NCBI GenBank assembly: GCA_028287465.1
Contig: JAQBPO010000042.1
Coordinates: forward strand, 186,001-250,000
DNA length: 64,000 nt
Direction of reading: 5' to 3'
Source of the DNA: Fibrobacterota bacterium
Lineage (GTDB): Bacteria; Fibrobacterota; Fibrobacteria; UBA11236
Positions 26,822 to 35,492 of the stretch are shown here, piece after piece. The position numbers were made by a program, and so were the translations under genes. Under the pieces are notes generated by a model. That model ran no database searches. It saw nothing but the letters and a program-made list of their open reading frames with translations, and had not been told where the DNA came from. Numbering within the stretch: the stretch's first letter is position 1; every line of letters begins with the position of its first letter.

Positions 26822-29800
26822 ATGCGCGCCAACCGGGAATTGTTTTCGAGAGGGTTCGCCGCCGCCGCCCTGGTTTTCACCTTCTATGCCTGCTCCGGGA
26901 AAACCGCCACCGACCCGGTGAAGGAGCCCGATCCCGTCGATAAGGGCAATCCGATAAAGGGTTTATCCGGCATCCTGGTCGACCAGACCGGCACGCCGCT
27001 CAAAAGCGCCCTGGTCAAATCCATCCCGGTATCGAACCTGCCGCTTCCGAAAGCCTCGGCGACCGCCTTGGGCGCCATCGATTCCGTCACGACCGACGGC
27101 CTCGGCAGATTCGTATTCACCGGCCTGCCGAAGGGAACCTACAACATCCTGGGGGATTACGATAAAGGCAAACTCGTCGTCCTCATCAAGGGGATCGAGT
27201 ACGATGGCGGGGACGCGCTTCTCGAATTGAAGAACGATACCCTGCGGGCTCCTGGAAGGATTTCCGGCAGGATTTCCTTCGGTGAGGGCGACAGTGGCGG
27301 GGTGGTCTGTTCGATTGCCGGCACGTCCTTCGCCACCGTCTCCGGGGATTCGGGAGCGTTCTCCCTCACCGGCATCCCCCAAGGCACATACGCCATTTCC
27401 TATCTGAAGAAAGGGCTGGAGACCGTTACGGATACCGGCATCGCGGTATTCGCGGGCGGAGTCGCCAAGCCCAAGGCAGGCGAGATGGAAGCCGATCCGG
27501 CCTTCCCTCCGCCGGCTCCGCTCGGTTTCGAAGTGGCCTACGATACCCTGACCGGCAAGGCGACCCTGCGCTGGCGCAAGGTGAAGGTGGACGACCTGTC
27601 CGGCTATCTGCTGTACCGGAACACGGCCTCGGCCGGAGAGCCGACGCGCCTGGGCCCGGCCTTGATCAAGGATACGGCCTACGTCGACAACATCTTCGCC
27701 TCCGCGCTCGATTCCGCCGACAAGGAATACACCTATCGCATCAAGGCCCAGGATGCCGGAGGCGCTTCCAGCCCCGCCTACTCCAAATCCGTGACCTTGA
27801 AGGCGGCCGCGCCCTCCAAGGTGCGCACCACCTTCATCTGGAAGATAACGGGCGGCAAAGGGGACACGGCCAGCATAGGCGACTCCATTTCGGTAACGGC
27901 CACATGGTCCAACCCCACGCGCAAAACCGTCAAGCTTGCGTTCTCCCTCGACGCCAAGGAAAGCCTATTCGCGTCCTTCGTGGAATCGGCCCCGGCAGGA
28001 ACCGAAACCGTGAAGGTAAGCAGCGGAAAGGCCGCCCTCCGCACCGTATTCGCCGAGGCCACCGACGAAGCCGGCAGCGCCTGGCGCGATAGCCTGAGCC
28101 TCCGTTTCGTGACCGATGCGCCGGTTCCCGAAGCGGGTAAGGACACCTCCGCGCCCATCCACACCAAGATCCATTTCGCGGGATCCGCCACCCAGGCCTT
28201 CGGCACCATCGCCATCTACAAATGGGATTTCGACGGGGACGGCATCTACGATGATTCATCGGCGGCCGGCGCGGCTTCCCATGTCTACGACCATGCCGCC
28301 AACTACTTCGCCAAACTCCTCGTGCGGGATGACGACGGAAACGAGAACATCGACTTCCGCAATATCGAAATCACCAACCAGGCCCCCAAGGTGAATACGG
28401 TCCGCGGCGATACCACCGTGACCATCAATGACGTCATCCGGTTCACCGGAACCGGTTCGGACACGGACGGTACGGTCAAAGGCTACGGCTGGGACTTCGA
28501 CGGGAACGGGACCTTGGATTCGGCCTCCGCGATCCCCTTCGCCCCCACCCACGCCTACGCCGCCCTGGGCGTCTTCAGCTCCGTCTTCCGCGTGACCGAT
28601 GACGACGGTCTCACCGCTCAACGCATCGTGAAGGTCACCGTCATCAAGGATCCCCCCACGGCCAATGCGGGCGCCGACACCACGGTCTCCATCAAGGACA
28701 CGGTCCGCCTGCATGGCAGCGGCACGGATAAATACGGGACCATAACGGCCTGGGCCTGGGACTTCGGCGGCACGGGCACCTTCAAGGCCGTCTCGAAGGG
28801 CGATACTTCCATCACCGCCCCGGCGTCCGCCGCCGCGGTATACCGCTGCATCCTGCGGGTCACCGATGACGACGGGAATATTTCCAAGGATACCGTGGTC
28901 ATCAAGGTCCTCAAGGACGATCCCGTGGCCAATGCCGGAAACGACACCCTGGTGTCCATCGGCGACGCCGTCAAATTGAGCGGCAAGGGAACGGACGCCT
29001 ACGGTACCCTGATCGAGCGCGCCTGGGACGTGGGCGCCACCGGAGCCTTCAAGGTCACCGGCAACGGCGATACCACGGTCTTCGCCCCGACGGTCGCCGG
29101 CACTTTCGCCTGCTCCCTGCGGGTCACCGATGACGATGGAAATACCTCCAAGGACGTTATGGTGGTGACCGTGGTCAAGGATGCCCCCGTGGCCAAGGCC
29201 GGAAGCGACACCACGGTCGCCGTCGGCCTCGCCTTGACCTTGACCGGATCCGCGACCCAGGATTTCGGGACCGTCGCGATGTATAAATGGGATTGGCAGG
29301 ACAACGGATCCTGGGACGATTCCAGCGCCACCATGGCCGCCACGACCTTCACCATCTCCCAAGGCGGGCCGCGAACCGTGCTCTTCGGCGTAAGGGATGA
29401 CGACGGGAACTTCACGGTGGACACCGTAATCGTGAGCGCGGTTTCCTACGTGGGCGGAACCGTTCTGGGATTCACCATCTTCTCCAAACCTTTGAGCCCC
29501 TATGTGCTGACTTCGGATCTGGTGGTCAACTCCACCGGCAGCCTGGTGATCAGCGCGGGAGTGGATATTTCCGGCCCCTACAAGATCCTGATCAAAGGCG
29601 GGAATCTCACTGCCGTGGGAATCGAGGCCGACTCGGTGATCATCCGGTCCCCGATCCGGTTCGAAGGCGCCGATCTGTCCATCTCCCGGATCGGCTTTGC
29701 CCGGATGTCCTCGGCCATACCGCTGCAGGTCGGTAACAATAGCCTGGGCTCAGGGGTAACCCAGAACTCCGGGCCCCTGCATGTCGGCCACTCGTCCTTC

Positions 29801-30580
29801 GGCTCGAGCCAAATCGTGGCGGAAGCCTTCGCCGACACCTCGTCCCTCGCCCTCGATACCTGCCGCCTGGATGCGACGACGCTGACGGGCACGGGCCCGG
29901 GCATGCGGATTTATTTGCTGGGATCAAGCCTGGCCAATGCCTTGGTGCAGACGTCAAACCAGTTCGTTACGATGGACTCCACCACGGCGGAAAACACCAC
30001 CTTCAATTTCGGAAGCGCGACACGGTACGCCATCACCAATTCCGCTTTTACCGCTTCGGCATTCAAACCGGCCGGTGGAACGGTGGCGTCAGGGCCCCTG
30101 ACCTTCCGGGCTTGCGGGCTCTCCGAATCCACGGTCGACATGCCCAATGCCAAGGTCGACTTCTCGTCCACGACGATCAACTTCACTTCCGCCGTTCCCT
30201 TGATCCGGATCGGGCTGGGAACCTTGTCAAAAGCCAAGTTCGTGGGGGCGGGTACGGGCACGGGCCTGGAAGTCACCGGCTATGACGGAGGCGCAATCTC
30301 CGGGGCGACCACGATCGATAGCAGTGAAGTGAACGGCTTCAATATCGGCATGCTGATCAGGGATTTCGGCTCGCTCGCCATCACGGGCACCAATTTCGTG
30401 AACAGCATCTCCTACGACCTGGAAAACCAATCCCCGCACGATTTCAACGCCACCGATTCCTATTGGAGCGGCGCCAACAGCTTCGTGAATATCAATACGC
30501 GGATACGGGATCAGACCGACGACGCCGCCTTCGGCAAGGTGACCTTCTCCCCCTGGTCCGCCCTCAAAATCACCTTTTGA
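26822..30580 (+). CDS. Large lipoprotein with Fn3, five PKD repeats and a beta-helix
   Basis: A 1252-residue protein. It begins with a signal sequence and a lipobox-like end (FTFYACSG), then two carboxypeptidase-regulatory-like segments (GILVDQTGTPLKSALV, FTGLPKGTYNILGDYDKG), and a fibronectin-III-type domain around residues 235-335. Five PKD domains of about 89 residues follow from about 430 to 880, each with a DDDG turn; the last three share VRLHGSGTD-like wording and a conserved VTDDDGN. Residues from about 890 onward are rich in short strands with DS/TS repeats and look like a right-handed beta-helix. Probably a surface adhesin or glycan-binding protein. It ends 12 bases from the convergent redoxin gene. 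Confidence 0.8.
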   Translation: MRANRELFSRGFAAAALVFTFYACSGKTATDPVKEPDPVDKGNPIKGLSGILVDQTGTPLKSALVKSIPVSNLPLPKASATALGAIDSVTTDGLGRFVFTGLPKGTYNILGDYDKGKLVVLIKGIEYDGGDALLELKNDTLRAPGRISGRISFGEGDSGGVVCSIAGTSFATVSGDSGAFSLTGIPQGTYAISYLKKGLETVTDTGIAVFAGGVAKPKAGEMEADPAFPPPAPLGFEVAYDTLTGKATLRWRKVKVDDLSGYLLYRNTASAGEPTRLGPALIKDTAYVDNIFASALDSADKEYTYRIKAQDAGGASSPAYSKSVTLKAAAPSKVRTTFIWKITGGKGDTASIGDSISVTATWSNPTRKTVKLAFSLDAKESLFASFVESAPAGTETVKVSSGKAALRTVFAEATDEAGSAWRDSLSLRFVTDAPVPEAGKDTSAPIHTKIHFAGSATQAFGTIAIYKWDFDGDGIYDDSSAAGAASHVYDHAANYFAKLLVRDDDGNENIDFRNIEITNQAPKVNTVRGDTTVTINDVIRFTGTGSDTDGTVKGYGWDFDGNGTLDSASAIPFAPTHAYAALGVFSSVFRVTDDDGLTAQRIVKVTVIKDPPTANAGADTTVSIKDTVRLHGSGTDKYGTITAWAWDFGGTGTFKAVSKGDTSITAPASAAAVYRCILRVTDDDGNISKDTVVIKVLKDDPVANAGNDTLVSIGDAVKLSGKGTDAYGTLIERAWDVGATGAFKVTGNGDTTVFAPTVAGTFACSLRVTDDDGNTSKDVMVVTVVKDAPVAKAGSDTTVAVGLALTLTGSATQDFGTVAMYKWDWQDNGSWDDSSATMAATTFTISQGGPRTVLFGVRDDDGNFTVDTVIVSAVSYVGGTVLGFTIFSKPLSPYVLTSDLVVNSTGSLVISAGVDISGPYKILIKGGNLTAVGIEADSVIIRSPIRFEGADLSISRIGFARMSSAIPLQVGNNSLGSGVTQNSGPLHVGHSSFGSSQIVAEAFADTSSLALDTCRLDATTLTGTGPGMRIYLLGSSLANALVQTSNQFVTMDSTTAENTTFNFGSATRYAITNSAFTASAFKPAGGTVASGPLTFRACGLSESTVDMPNAKVDFSSTTINFTSAVPLIRIGLGTLSKAKFVGAGTGTGLEVTGYDGGAISGATTIDSSEVNGFNIGMLIRDFGSLAITGTNFVNSISYDLENQSPHDFNATDSYWSGANSFVNINTRIRDQTDDAAFGKVTFSPWSALKITF

Positions 30581-30592
30581 GGGCCTGGAGGA

Positions 30593-31510
30593 TTATGGAA
30601 GCCAGGAAAGCAGCAGGGAGACCGAGGTAGCCGCCGAGGTCGCATTCAGGTAATAGGAACCCCAGGCCACGGTGCGGCCCTGAGAATCCATCCCATCCCA
30701 AATCGCCTGGCGTCCGCCGGGAACCTGGGAGGCGGATTGCCATCCGTTCCAATCCAGGCTGCGGATCAAGCGACCTTGGGAATCCATGATGCGCAAGGAA
30801 ACGTCGCTCGGGAAGGCGGTCCCGCTCGGGTCCAGGTCGATCTGGTATTGGCCCGAACGCTTGCAGGCCCGCAGGCACAGGTCATTGTTCCCGGATACCG
30901 AGATGCCGGTGGTGGGGACCCGGCTTATGGCGGCGGCGATGGAATCCTCCAAGGCCTTCATCTTGACGGCGCCCATGGGATTTCCGCGGTCCCCTTCAAT
31001 GCGGGCCATGATCTTGCCGGTATGATCGATGACGAAATAGACGTCGCGCAGCGCATTGTAAGGGACCCACACGGTCCCGAAGTTCGCCGTGCCCTTGATC
31101 GAATCCTTGATGTCCGCCTTGGGGATTCCCATCAGGAGCGGGAAGGCCACCTTCGGTTCGGTCTTCTTGAGGTTCTTGTCGAAGGTCCCCAATTGCTCCG
31201 TGGTCGCGAAGTTGATGTCTGGACCGAAGGCCTGGAAGGCCTTGTCCTTGAACTTGTACGCGAGGGCTCCGACCGCCGGGGCGTTCGCATTGCAGCCGCC
31301 GCAGTTCCACTGCACGGTCATGACCATCACGACCTTGCCCTTGTAATCATGCAGGTTGTAGGTCTTGCCGTCCAAGGCCTTGAGGCCGGTGAAATCCGCG
31401 GCCATTTCGCCGACCTTGCCGGCCGCCGAAACGTTTGCGGCGCCCAGGAGGGCGGCCCCGAAAAGAAACGCGGTGGCCGCCTTGGCGGATGCCGATACCC
31501 AGTTCTTCAT
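30593..31510 (-). CDS. Secreted redoxin with FlgD-like C-terminal domain
   Basis: A 305-residue exported protein with a signal peptide. Residues 35-200 form a peroxiredoxin/TlpA-type thioredoxin fold (AADFTGLKALDGKTYNLHDY, then VMTVQWNCGGCNAN with C70 and C73, later YFVIDHTGKIMARIEG). The CGGC active site is unusual for TlpA-like proteins, which normally have CxPC. Residues 225-305 form a FlgD Ig-like/type-A sorting tail (LRIMDSQGRLIRS, WDGMDSQGRTVAWGSYYL). It likely handles thiol redox chemistry in the periplasm or at the surface. It is a single minus-strand gene. Confidence 0.75.
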   Translation of the reverse strand: MKNWVSASAKAATAFLFGAALLGAANVSAAGKVGEMAADFTGLKALDGKTYNLHDYKGKVVMVMTVQWNCGGCNANAPAVGALAYKFKDKAFQAFGPDINFATTEQLGTFDKNLKKTEPKVAFPLLMGIPKADIKDSIKGTANFGTVWVPYNALRDVYFVIDHTGKIMARIEGDRGNPMGAVKMKALEDSIAAAISRVPTTGISVSGNNDLCLRACKRSGQYQIDLDPSGTAFPSDVSLRIMDSQGRLIRSLDWNGWQSASQVPGGRQAIWDGMDSQGRTVAWGSYYLNATSAATSVSLLLSWLP

Positions 31511-31649
31511 TGTGTCTCCTCGTATCCCTGACGCGTTGGACCTTGCACCGGACCGGTCCGTGATTGCCGTAATCCGGATGGGTCCATGATGGGTCGCCGG
31601 TTAAATATAAACGTTTCCCGAAATCCCCACGGTAGGGGATTCGGCCTTT

Positions 31650-32603
31650 TCAGGGCGCTTTTGGCCCGTATCGGTAGACCCCGGCGTTCATGACCATGCC
31701 GTTGCGGTCGCGGGCGGTCACCACCAGGGCATAGTCGGTTAGGGTTTCCGGCCCCAGGGGCGGGGGATTCGGATGCTTGCCGTTTTCGGAAGGCACGATG
31801 AGGTCGACCAGGAAGGATTTGGAGGTCAGGCCCGGGAGGGCCGGAAGGGAGAGCGGCCTGCCCTGGGCATCGGCCTCCGTCATCTCCGCGACGATGACTT
31901 CCCAGGGGGTGGGGTAGAGCCGGATGGCGGCCGGCCTGTTCTTGACCGCGAGGACCCGGAAATCCAAGGCGCCCAGGGCGGCGGAGCCCCGGTTGCGCGC
32001 TTCGAACCGCAAGCGGATGCGGCCCATGGAGGGGGAAGAGGTATCATAGGCGATACCCAAGGTATCCAGGCGCAGTTCCAGCCAGGAAAGGGAATCGGAT
32101 CGGAGGGCGCGGGAGGCGAGGGAATCGTACTCGCCCTCCTTGAAAGCGACGTCCTTCCCGCGCACGCCGTAGGCGGCATTGGAACCGTCCATCACCGCCT
32201 GGGGCAGGCTGGCGTACCCGTTGGCATCGTTCCATGCCTGGATGGCCGGGGTCACCCACGGATCCGCGATGCTGCCGAATTTGACATGGTAGTTCACGAC
32301 CACGAGGCGGCGCGGTCCGGCGCGGCCCGCCGCGTCGGCATGGATGTAAGGGGCGAGCCGGGATTCGGCGTCCGGGCAGGAAACGCAGCCGTAGGAGCCG
32401 AAGGATTCCAGGAAATGGACGCGCGCGACCCGGGCTTGATCGCCCGGGGGAACGGCGGTCAGGGTGGAATCGCGAAAGGCCGGATCGAGTTCCAGCAGGG
32501 GATCGTCGAAGGGCGCGCATCCGGTCGCCGCGAGCAAAAGCGCGGAAAGGGCCGCCGCCAGGAGGGACGCGCCGCTAAGGGATTTCAGAAGTGGCTGGAC
32601 CAT
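31650..32603 (-). CDS. Omp28-like lipoprotein
   Basis: A 317-residue lipoprotein with lipobox LLLAATGC (C29). The start at 32603 overlaps the end of the upstream barrel gene by 19 bases; an AAGGA sits about 11 bases upstream. The segment RVHFLESFGSYGCVSCPDAE (C73, C76) is the thioredoxin-like opening of Omp28-type outer-membrane lipoproteins (usually EEFTGQRCVNCP). Later parts resemble the domain's end (RLYPTPWEVIVAEMTEAD) and a C-terminal Ig-like region. Partner and substrate are unknown; overlap with the upstream gene suggests a joint job in outer-membrane redox or adhesion. Confidence 0.7.
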   Translation of the reverse strand: MVQPLLKSLSGASLLAAALSALLLAATGCAPFDDPLLELDPAFRDSTLTAVPPGDQARVARVHFLESFGSYGCVSCPDAESRLAPYIHADAAGRAGPRRLVVVNYHVKFGSIADPWVTPAIQAWNDANGYASLPQAVMDGSNAAYGVRGKDVAFKEGEYDSLASRALRSDSLSWLELRLDTLGIAYDTSSPSMGRIRLRFEARNRGSAALGALDFRVLAVKNRPAAIRLYPTPWEVIVAEMTEADAQGRPLSLPALPGLTSKSFLVDLIVPSENGKHPNPPPLGPETLTDYALVVTARDRNGMVMNAGVYRYGPKAP

Positions 32604-34897
32604 ATCAATTCCGTTCCTTCGAAGGCCGGCTCCAGGCGGCAGCTGCCCCCCGCGCATACCACCCGCTCCTTGCGTTGGCCGGCCCACAAGGTGATGCGGT
32701 TGCCTTCCGGCAGGTTCAAGGCCAGGTAGGCGGAGGTCCAGCCGTTGCTGAGGCCTCCCAGAAGGTAGTGGAAGGATTCCGGATCCGCTTCCCGTTCCGA
32801 GGTGGTGGCCTCGTAATCCAGGGTCAGGGACCAGAGGGACGCGCGCCCCAAGGTGGCGGAAACCACGCCTTGCCAGGCCTCCATCCGGGACGAGACCGGT
32901 CCCGCCCCGCCGAGGCGGCCGGTAAGGGGATCCCCTGGCGTAAGCGCGCGGAAATCCACGTCCCGGTATTGCAGTTCCGCCGAGGACCCCAGGTTCCATG
33001 GACCCGCAGGACGCTCCCCGGCGAGTCCCAGGGTATAGGCGTCGATGTCCTCGAACTCCCCTTCCGAGAATTTGCGCTGGCGTATCCAGTCGGCATCGAT
33101 CAGGAGGGAACCGTCCCCTGGCGCGGGCAAGCGCAGTTGCTGGTCCACGTCCAGGAACGGGAGCTCCACGTGGTGGATGAGCAGGCTCGCATTGCGTTCC
33201 GGATGGCTGATCAGCCGGGAGACGTTGGCGGCGTAGAAGGCGTCCTCGCGGAAATGCCAGGTGCCGCGCAATTGGGCGCCTTCTTCCGCCTGGTTGTCGG
33301 GGAAGAGCATGTCCCTGGCCATCAGGCGGAAGGTGTGGAATTGCACCAGGCTGGGCGGGTCGGTGAAGCCCAGATCGTAATTGCGGTAGTACTTGTATTC
33401 CGCCCCGGCCTCCAGGCGGCCCAGGTTTTCCGATAAAGAGGCGTACAAGGCCCGTCCGCGGTAGGCATGGGGGAAGTTGAACCTGTCCCCGCCGGTAACG
33501 TCCATGTAACCCAGGTAGGCCGCGGTGGGCCCCAGGAGGAATTCGCCGTTACCGCCCGCCAGGCGCGCGTTCCACCCGTCCCTGAAGGCTTCCGCGTATT
33601 GGGCGCCGGCCTTGAATCCGGCGAGAGGCTCCCAGGCCCCTTCCGAACCCTGCAGGAAAAGATCCCGGAAGGCGTCCTCCTCCGCATCCACGGTATGCAG
33701 ATCCGGGAAGCGGGAAAAGGTCTTGCCGCCGAAAACGGAAACGCGCCCGCGCCCCGGACCCTCGCCGGCCCGGCCGCCTTCCAGGGCCGCCCAGATGCCG
33801 TTCAGATCCTTGTCGAGCCGTGCCTGGCGGTCCTCGAAAAAGCGGAATAGGAGCCCGCGGCCGGCGCTTCCGTACACGTTCCCGGCGCGGATGTCCGCGT
33901 GGCTCCCGGAGTAGGTGAGGCTCTGCTTTACGATGCGGTGGCTGGGATCCCGGATCAGGGTCTCCCCGTCGCCGGGCAGGTCCCTCAGGAACTGGTAGGC
34001 GCGGTAACGCAATTGGTACGCGAGCCCGCCCTCGGACAAGCGCGCGTCGAACCAGTCTTCGAGCCATCCGTTGGCATCGGGCTGCGCGCGGTTCTCGCGC
34101 CCCTGGTTCGCCCGGAGGAAGTTGGATCCGGTCAGGGACAGGCGCGAAGCGAGGGATCCGATGGAGGAGGCCGGATCCGATGCCGTCCCCGGGACCGCCG
34201 GGAGGGTAGCCTGGGCGTTACGGGAAGGGTCGCGGAGGGTGATTCCATCGACCATGGAGTCCCGGAAGGCGGTGTCCCGGGCGGAGGTTTCCGGTAGGAT
34301 GGAGCCGCCGGGTTCGATCGGGGCCGGGCGTTCCCGGAGCAGGCCCAGGATGCGTTCCTCCAGGGCCTTTTCCTCCCCGGGCTGGAAGCCTTCCTGGCGA
34401 TACGCGACGCGGCCCCGGGCATCGATGAGGAGGCTGGTGGGCAGGGCGGAAACCCCGTAGAGCCGATAGACATCCTGTCCGGGATCCGCCAAAACGGCAA
34501 AGGGGAAGGCGCGTGCCTTGGCGAAGGCCCGGACCCTCGCCAAGGTCTGCGGTTGGTCCACCGAAATGGCCACCACCCGGAATCCCTTGGCTCCATGGCG
34601 GGCCTGCAATTCCTTGAATGCGTTCAATTCGGCGACGCAGGGGAGGCAGAAGGTGGCCCAGAAATCCAGGAGGATCACGTCCCGGCCCAGGCTAACGCCC
34701 AGGTCGAACGGCGCTCCTTCCACGTCCTGGAGCCTGAATGCGGAAGCGCGTTCCCTGCCTTCCCCGTTTTTTCCGGAGGGAGCCGGGGGCGCGATGCCCG
34801 CGGCTCCCGGTGCGCCCGCGGAAAGGAGCAGGGCCATGCCCAGGAAGATGGAAAGGACCGGCAAGCGGTAGGAGGGCGGAGACGGGATTTCCTTCAT
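32585..34897 (-). CDS. TlpA-type thioredoxin fused to an outer-membrane beta-barrel
   Basis: A 770-residue exported protein. Residues 50-190 form a TlpA-like thioredoxin domain with DFWATFCLPCVAELNAF (C84, C87), VVAISVDQPQTL and the cis-proline segment VSALPTSLLIDARGRV. After a linker, residues from about 230 to 770 are made of alternating strands with aromatic girdles (LTGSNFLRANQ, GLAYQLRYRAYQFLRDLPG, GAEYKYYRNYDLGFTD) and end in WSSHF, the aromatic ending of outer-membrane barrels. The barrel wording resembles the DUF6029 type. Fusion of a soluble thioredoxin with a barrel places the redox domain on the periplasmic side of the outer membrane. It overlaps the Omp28-like gene. Confidence 0.75.
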   Translation of the reverse strand: MKEIPSPPSYRLPVLSIFLGMALLLSAGAPGAAGIAPPAPSGKNGEGRERASAFRLQDVEGAPFDLGVSLGRDVILLDFWATFCLPCVAELNAFKELQARHGAKGFRVVAISVDQPQTLARVRAFAKARAFPFAVLADPGQDVYRLYGVSALPTSLLIDARGRVAYRQEGFQPGEEKALEERILGLLRERPAPIEPGGSILPETSARDTAFRDSMVDGITLRDPSRNAQATLPAVPGTASDPASSIGSLASRLSLTGSNFLRANQGRENRAQPDANGWLEDWFDARLSEGGLAYQLRYRAYQFLRDLPGDGETLIRDPSHRIVKQSLTYSGSHADIRAGNVYGSAGRGLLFRFFEDRQARLDKDLNGIWAALEGGRAGEGPGRGRVSVFGGKTFSRFPDLHTVDAEEDAFRDLFLQGSEGAWEPLAGFKAGAQYAEAFRDGWNARLAGGNGEFLLGPTAAYLGYMDVTGGDRFNFPHAYRGRALYASLSENLGRLEAGAEYKYYRNYDLGFTDPPSLVQFHTFRLMARDMLFPDNQAEEGAQLRGTWHFREDAFYAANVSRLISHPERNASLLIHHVELPFLDVDQQLRLPAPGDGSLLIDADWIRQRKFSEGEFEDIDAYTLGLAGERPAGPWNLGSSAELQYRDVDFRALTPGDPLTGRLGGAGPVSSRMEAWQGVVSATLGRASLWSLTLDYEATTSEREADPESFHYLLGGLSNGWTSAYLALNLPEGNRITLWAGQRKERVVCAGGSCRLEPAFEGTELIWSSHF

Positions 34898-34997
34898 GGA
34901 TGGGAAAAAGCTAACAAATGGGCGGAAAGGTCAGGCTCAAACCAACTGTTGTCCCCCGCGCGCCAGGATATTATTTCTACCGCACCGGAGGTGGAGC

Positions 34998-35489
34998 ATG
35001 GCAGGAAATGACAAGATCGGCGGGGATGACATCAAGGATCCAGGATTGGACAAATCGAGGACCACCCTGTTCACCGCCTTGATTGTGCTTCTGCTGGGGG
35101 GCTATGCCCTTTGGCGCATCACCGATCGCAAGCATGTCCGGGAGGCCCATGCCATCCACATCTCCTTCACGGTCGCCCCCGATACCATTCCCGTCTCCGC
35201 GCCTTCGCGCTTCGCCATCAAGGTGAACGGGCCCAAAAGCGCGCCTTTGGCGGGCCGTCCCGTCCACGTAGTCGTGACCCCGCTGGAGAAAGCCCAGATC
35301 ATTTCCGTGACGGGGCCTTCCGGGCGGGACACGGCGGCCATCTCGCAGCAGGCCTGGGGGCGGAGCGATTCCACAGGCAACATCTACGTTACCCTGCGCG
35401 CTGTCGAACCGGGAAAGTTCACGCTCTCAGCGGGCGATACCCTGGCCGCATCCGCCGAAGGCGCCTCGGTCGAGTTCTGGGCCCGGTGA
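34998..35489 (+). CDS. Single-span membrane protein with Ig-like domain
   Basis: A 163-residue protein starting at 34998 with a strong GGAGGTGGAGC ribosome site. Residues 1-20 are polar, 23-40 form one membrane helix (TLFTALIVLLLGGYALW), and 50-160 look like an Ig-like/invasin-type domain (VAPDTIPVSAPSRFAIKVNG, STGNIYVTLRAVEPGKFTLSAG). The N-in/C-out topology puts the domain in the periplasm. It sits 3 bases before the peptidase-MA/propeller/barrel gene and is almost certainly co-transcribed, so it may be a partner in its biogenesis. No family recognised. Confidence 0.65.
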   Translation: MAGNDKIGGDDIKDPGLDKSRTTLFTALIVLLLGGYALWRITDRKHVREAHAIHISFTVAPDTIPVSAPSRFAIKVNGPKSAPLAGRPVHVVVTPLEKAQIISVTGPSGRDTAAISQQAWGRSDSTGNIYVTLRAVEPGKFTLSAGDTLAASAEGASVEFWAR

Positions 35490-35492
35490 CGC

